A DNA stretch of 13,885 bases from JAFNAG01 sp964353465 (lineage in GTDB: Bacteria; Acidobacteriota; UBA6911): contig CAYGWQ010000126.1 in NCBI GenBank assembly GCA_964353465.1, forward strand, positions 1-13,885. The letters are read 5' to 3'. A program made the position numbers and the translations under genes. The notes below the pieces were generated by a model. That model was given only the letters and a program-made list of their open reading frames with translations, had not been told where the DNA came from and did no database searches. This document shows positions 13,775 to 13,885 of this stretch, piece by piece. Within the stretch, counting starts at the first letter, position 1. Each line of letters begins with the position of its first letter.

Positions 13775-13885
13775 TCACCGTGCACCGGCTACAGGCAATT
13801 GCCATGCCGCGGTCATCGGCATACCCTCTTGAAGACGCTCGATGCCCCTGAAATTGTCCAAGGAATCTGCGATAGAAGCGAAAAA
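13775..13885 (-). CDS. Possible 3' end of an unidentified gene, cut by the window edge
   Basis: On the minus strand the frame is open from the window end through 36 codons to TGA. The encoded tail contains ASIADSLDNFRGIERLQEG and then MPMTAAWQLPVAGAR, with a balanced composition and an amphipathic helix-like pattern. It would end about 160 bp before tolQ. I do not recognise the family, and a 36-codon open stretch can occur by chance in GC-rich DNA, so this is only a candidate. Confidence 0.3.
   Translation of the reverse strand, partial: FFASIADSLDNFRGIERLQEGMPMTAAWQLPVAGAR

Overview
The window carries 15 genes (two cut by the window ends), moderately GC-rich and tightly packed. It reads as chromosomal DNA of a Gram-negative (diderm) bacterium: there is a complete Tol-Pal envelope cluster with a Pal lipoprotein, plus periplasmic proteases and binding proteins. 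An Acidobacteriota-like source is my best guess, from the Ig-like domain inside Pal, the short Gly-rich TolA/TonB-like protein, the HtrA type and the GCCCTGAAAGGGC-type intergenic palindromes. This is inference, not proof.

Layout. All genes in the left half (1-7823) lie on the + strand; all genes in the right half (7885-13885) lie on the - strand, so the halves converge at about 7824-7884. The left half starts with the 3' part of tsaB overlapping rimI (tRNA t6A and ribosomal-protein acetylation). An orphan periplasmic amino-acid-type binding protein with an extra C-terminal domain follows, then an HtrA-type protease. A gene-free stretch of about 465 bp (3631-4096) holds a cluster of palindromic repeats. 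After it comes a tightly packed run: exported metallo-beta-lactamase-fold hydrolase, DnaC/IstB-like ATPase with a Cys-rich N-terminus, MoxR AAA+ ATPase and DUF58 protein.

The right half, read right to left, is a possible 3' end of an unknown gene, then tolQ - tolR - tolA/tonB-like - tolB (1-nt overlap, 10-nt gap, 1-nt gap), a 150-bp gap, pal, a strong intrinsic terminator, then cpoB (ybgF) and ssb. TolQ/TolR would use the proton-motive force to drive the TolA-like protein across the periplasm to TolB and Pal, supporting envelope constriction at division; CpoB links this to peptidoglycan synthesis. The terminator after pal and a candidate promoter before cpoB suggest that cpoB-ssb is a separate transcription unit.

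I found no mobile element genes, CRISPR array, rRNA or tRNA, and no clear defence or secondary-metabolite system. The best leads are the repeat cluster, the binding protein that lost the usual ligand-carboxylate residues, the helical insertion in the metallohydrolase, and the coupling of a DnaC-like ATPase to that metallohydrolase and a MoxR/DUF58 pair.
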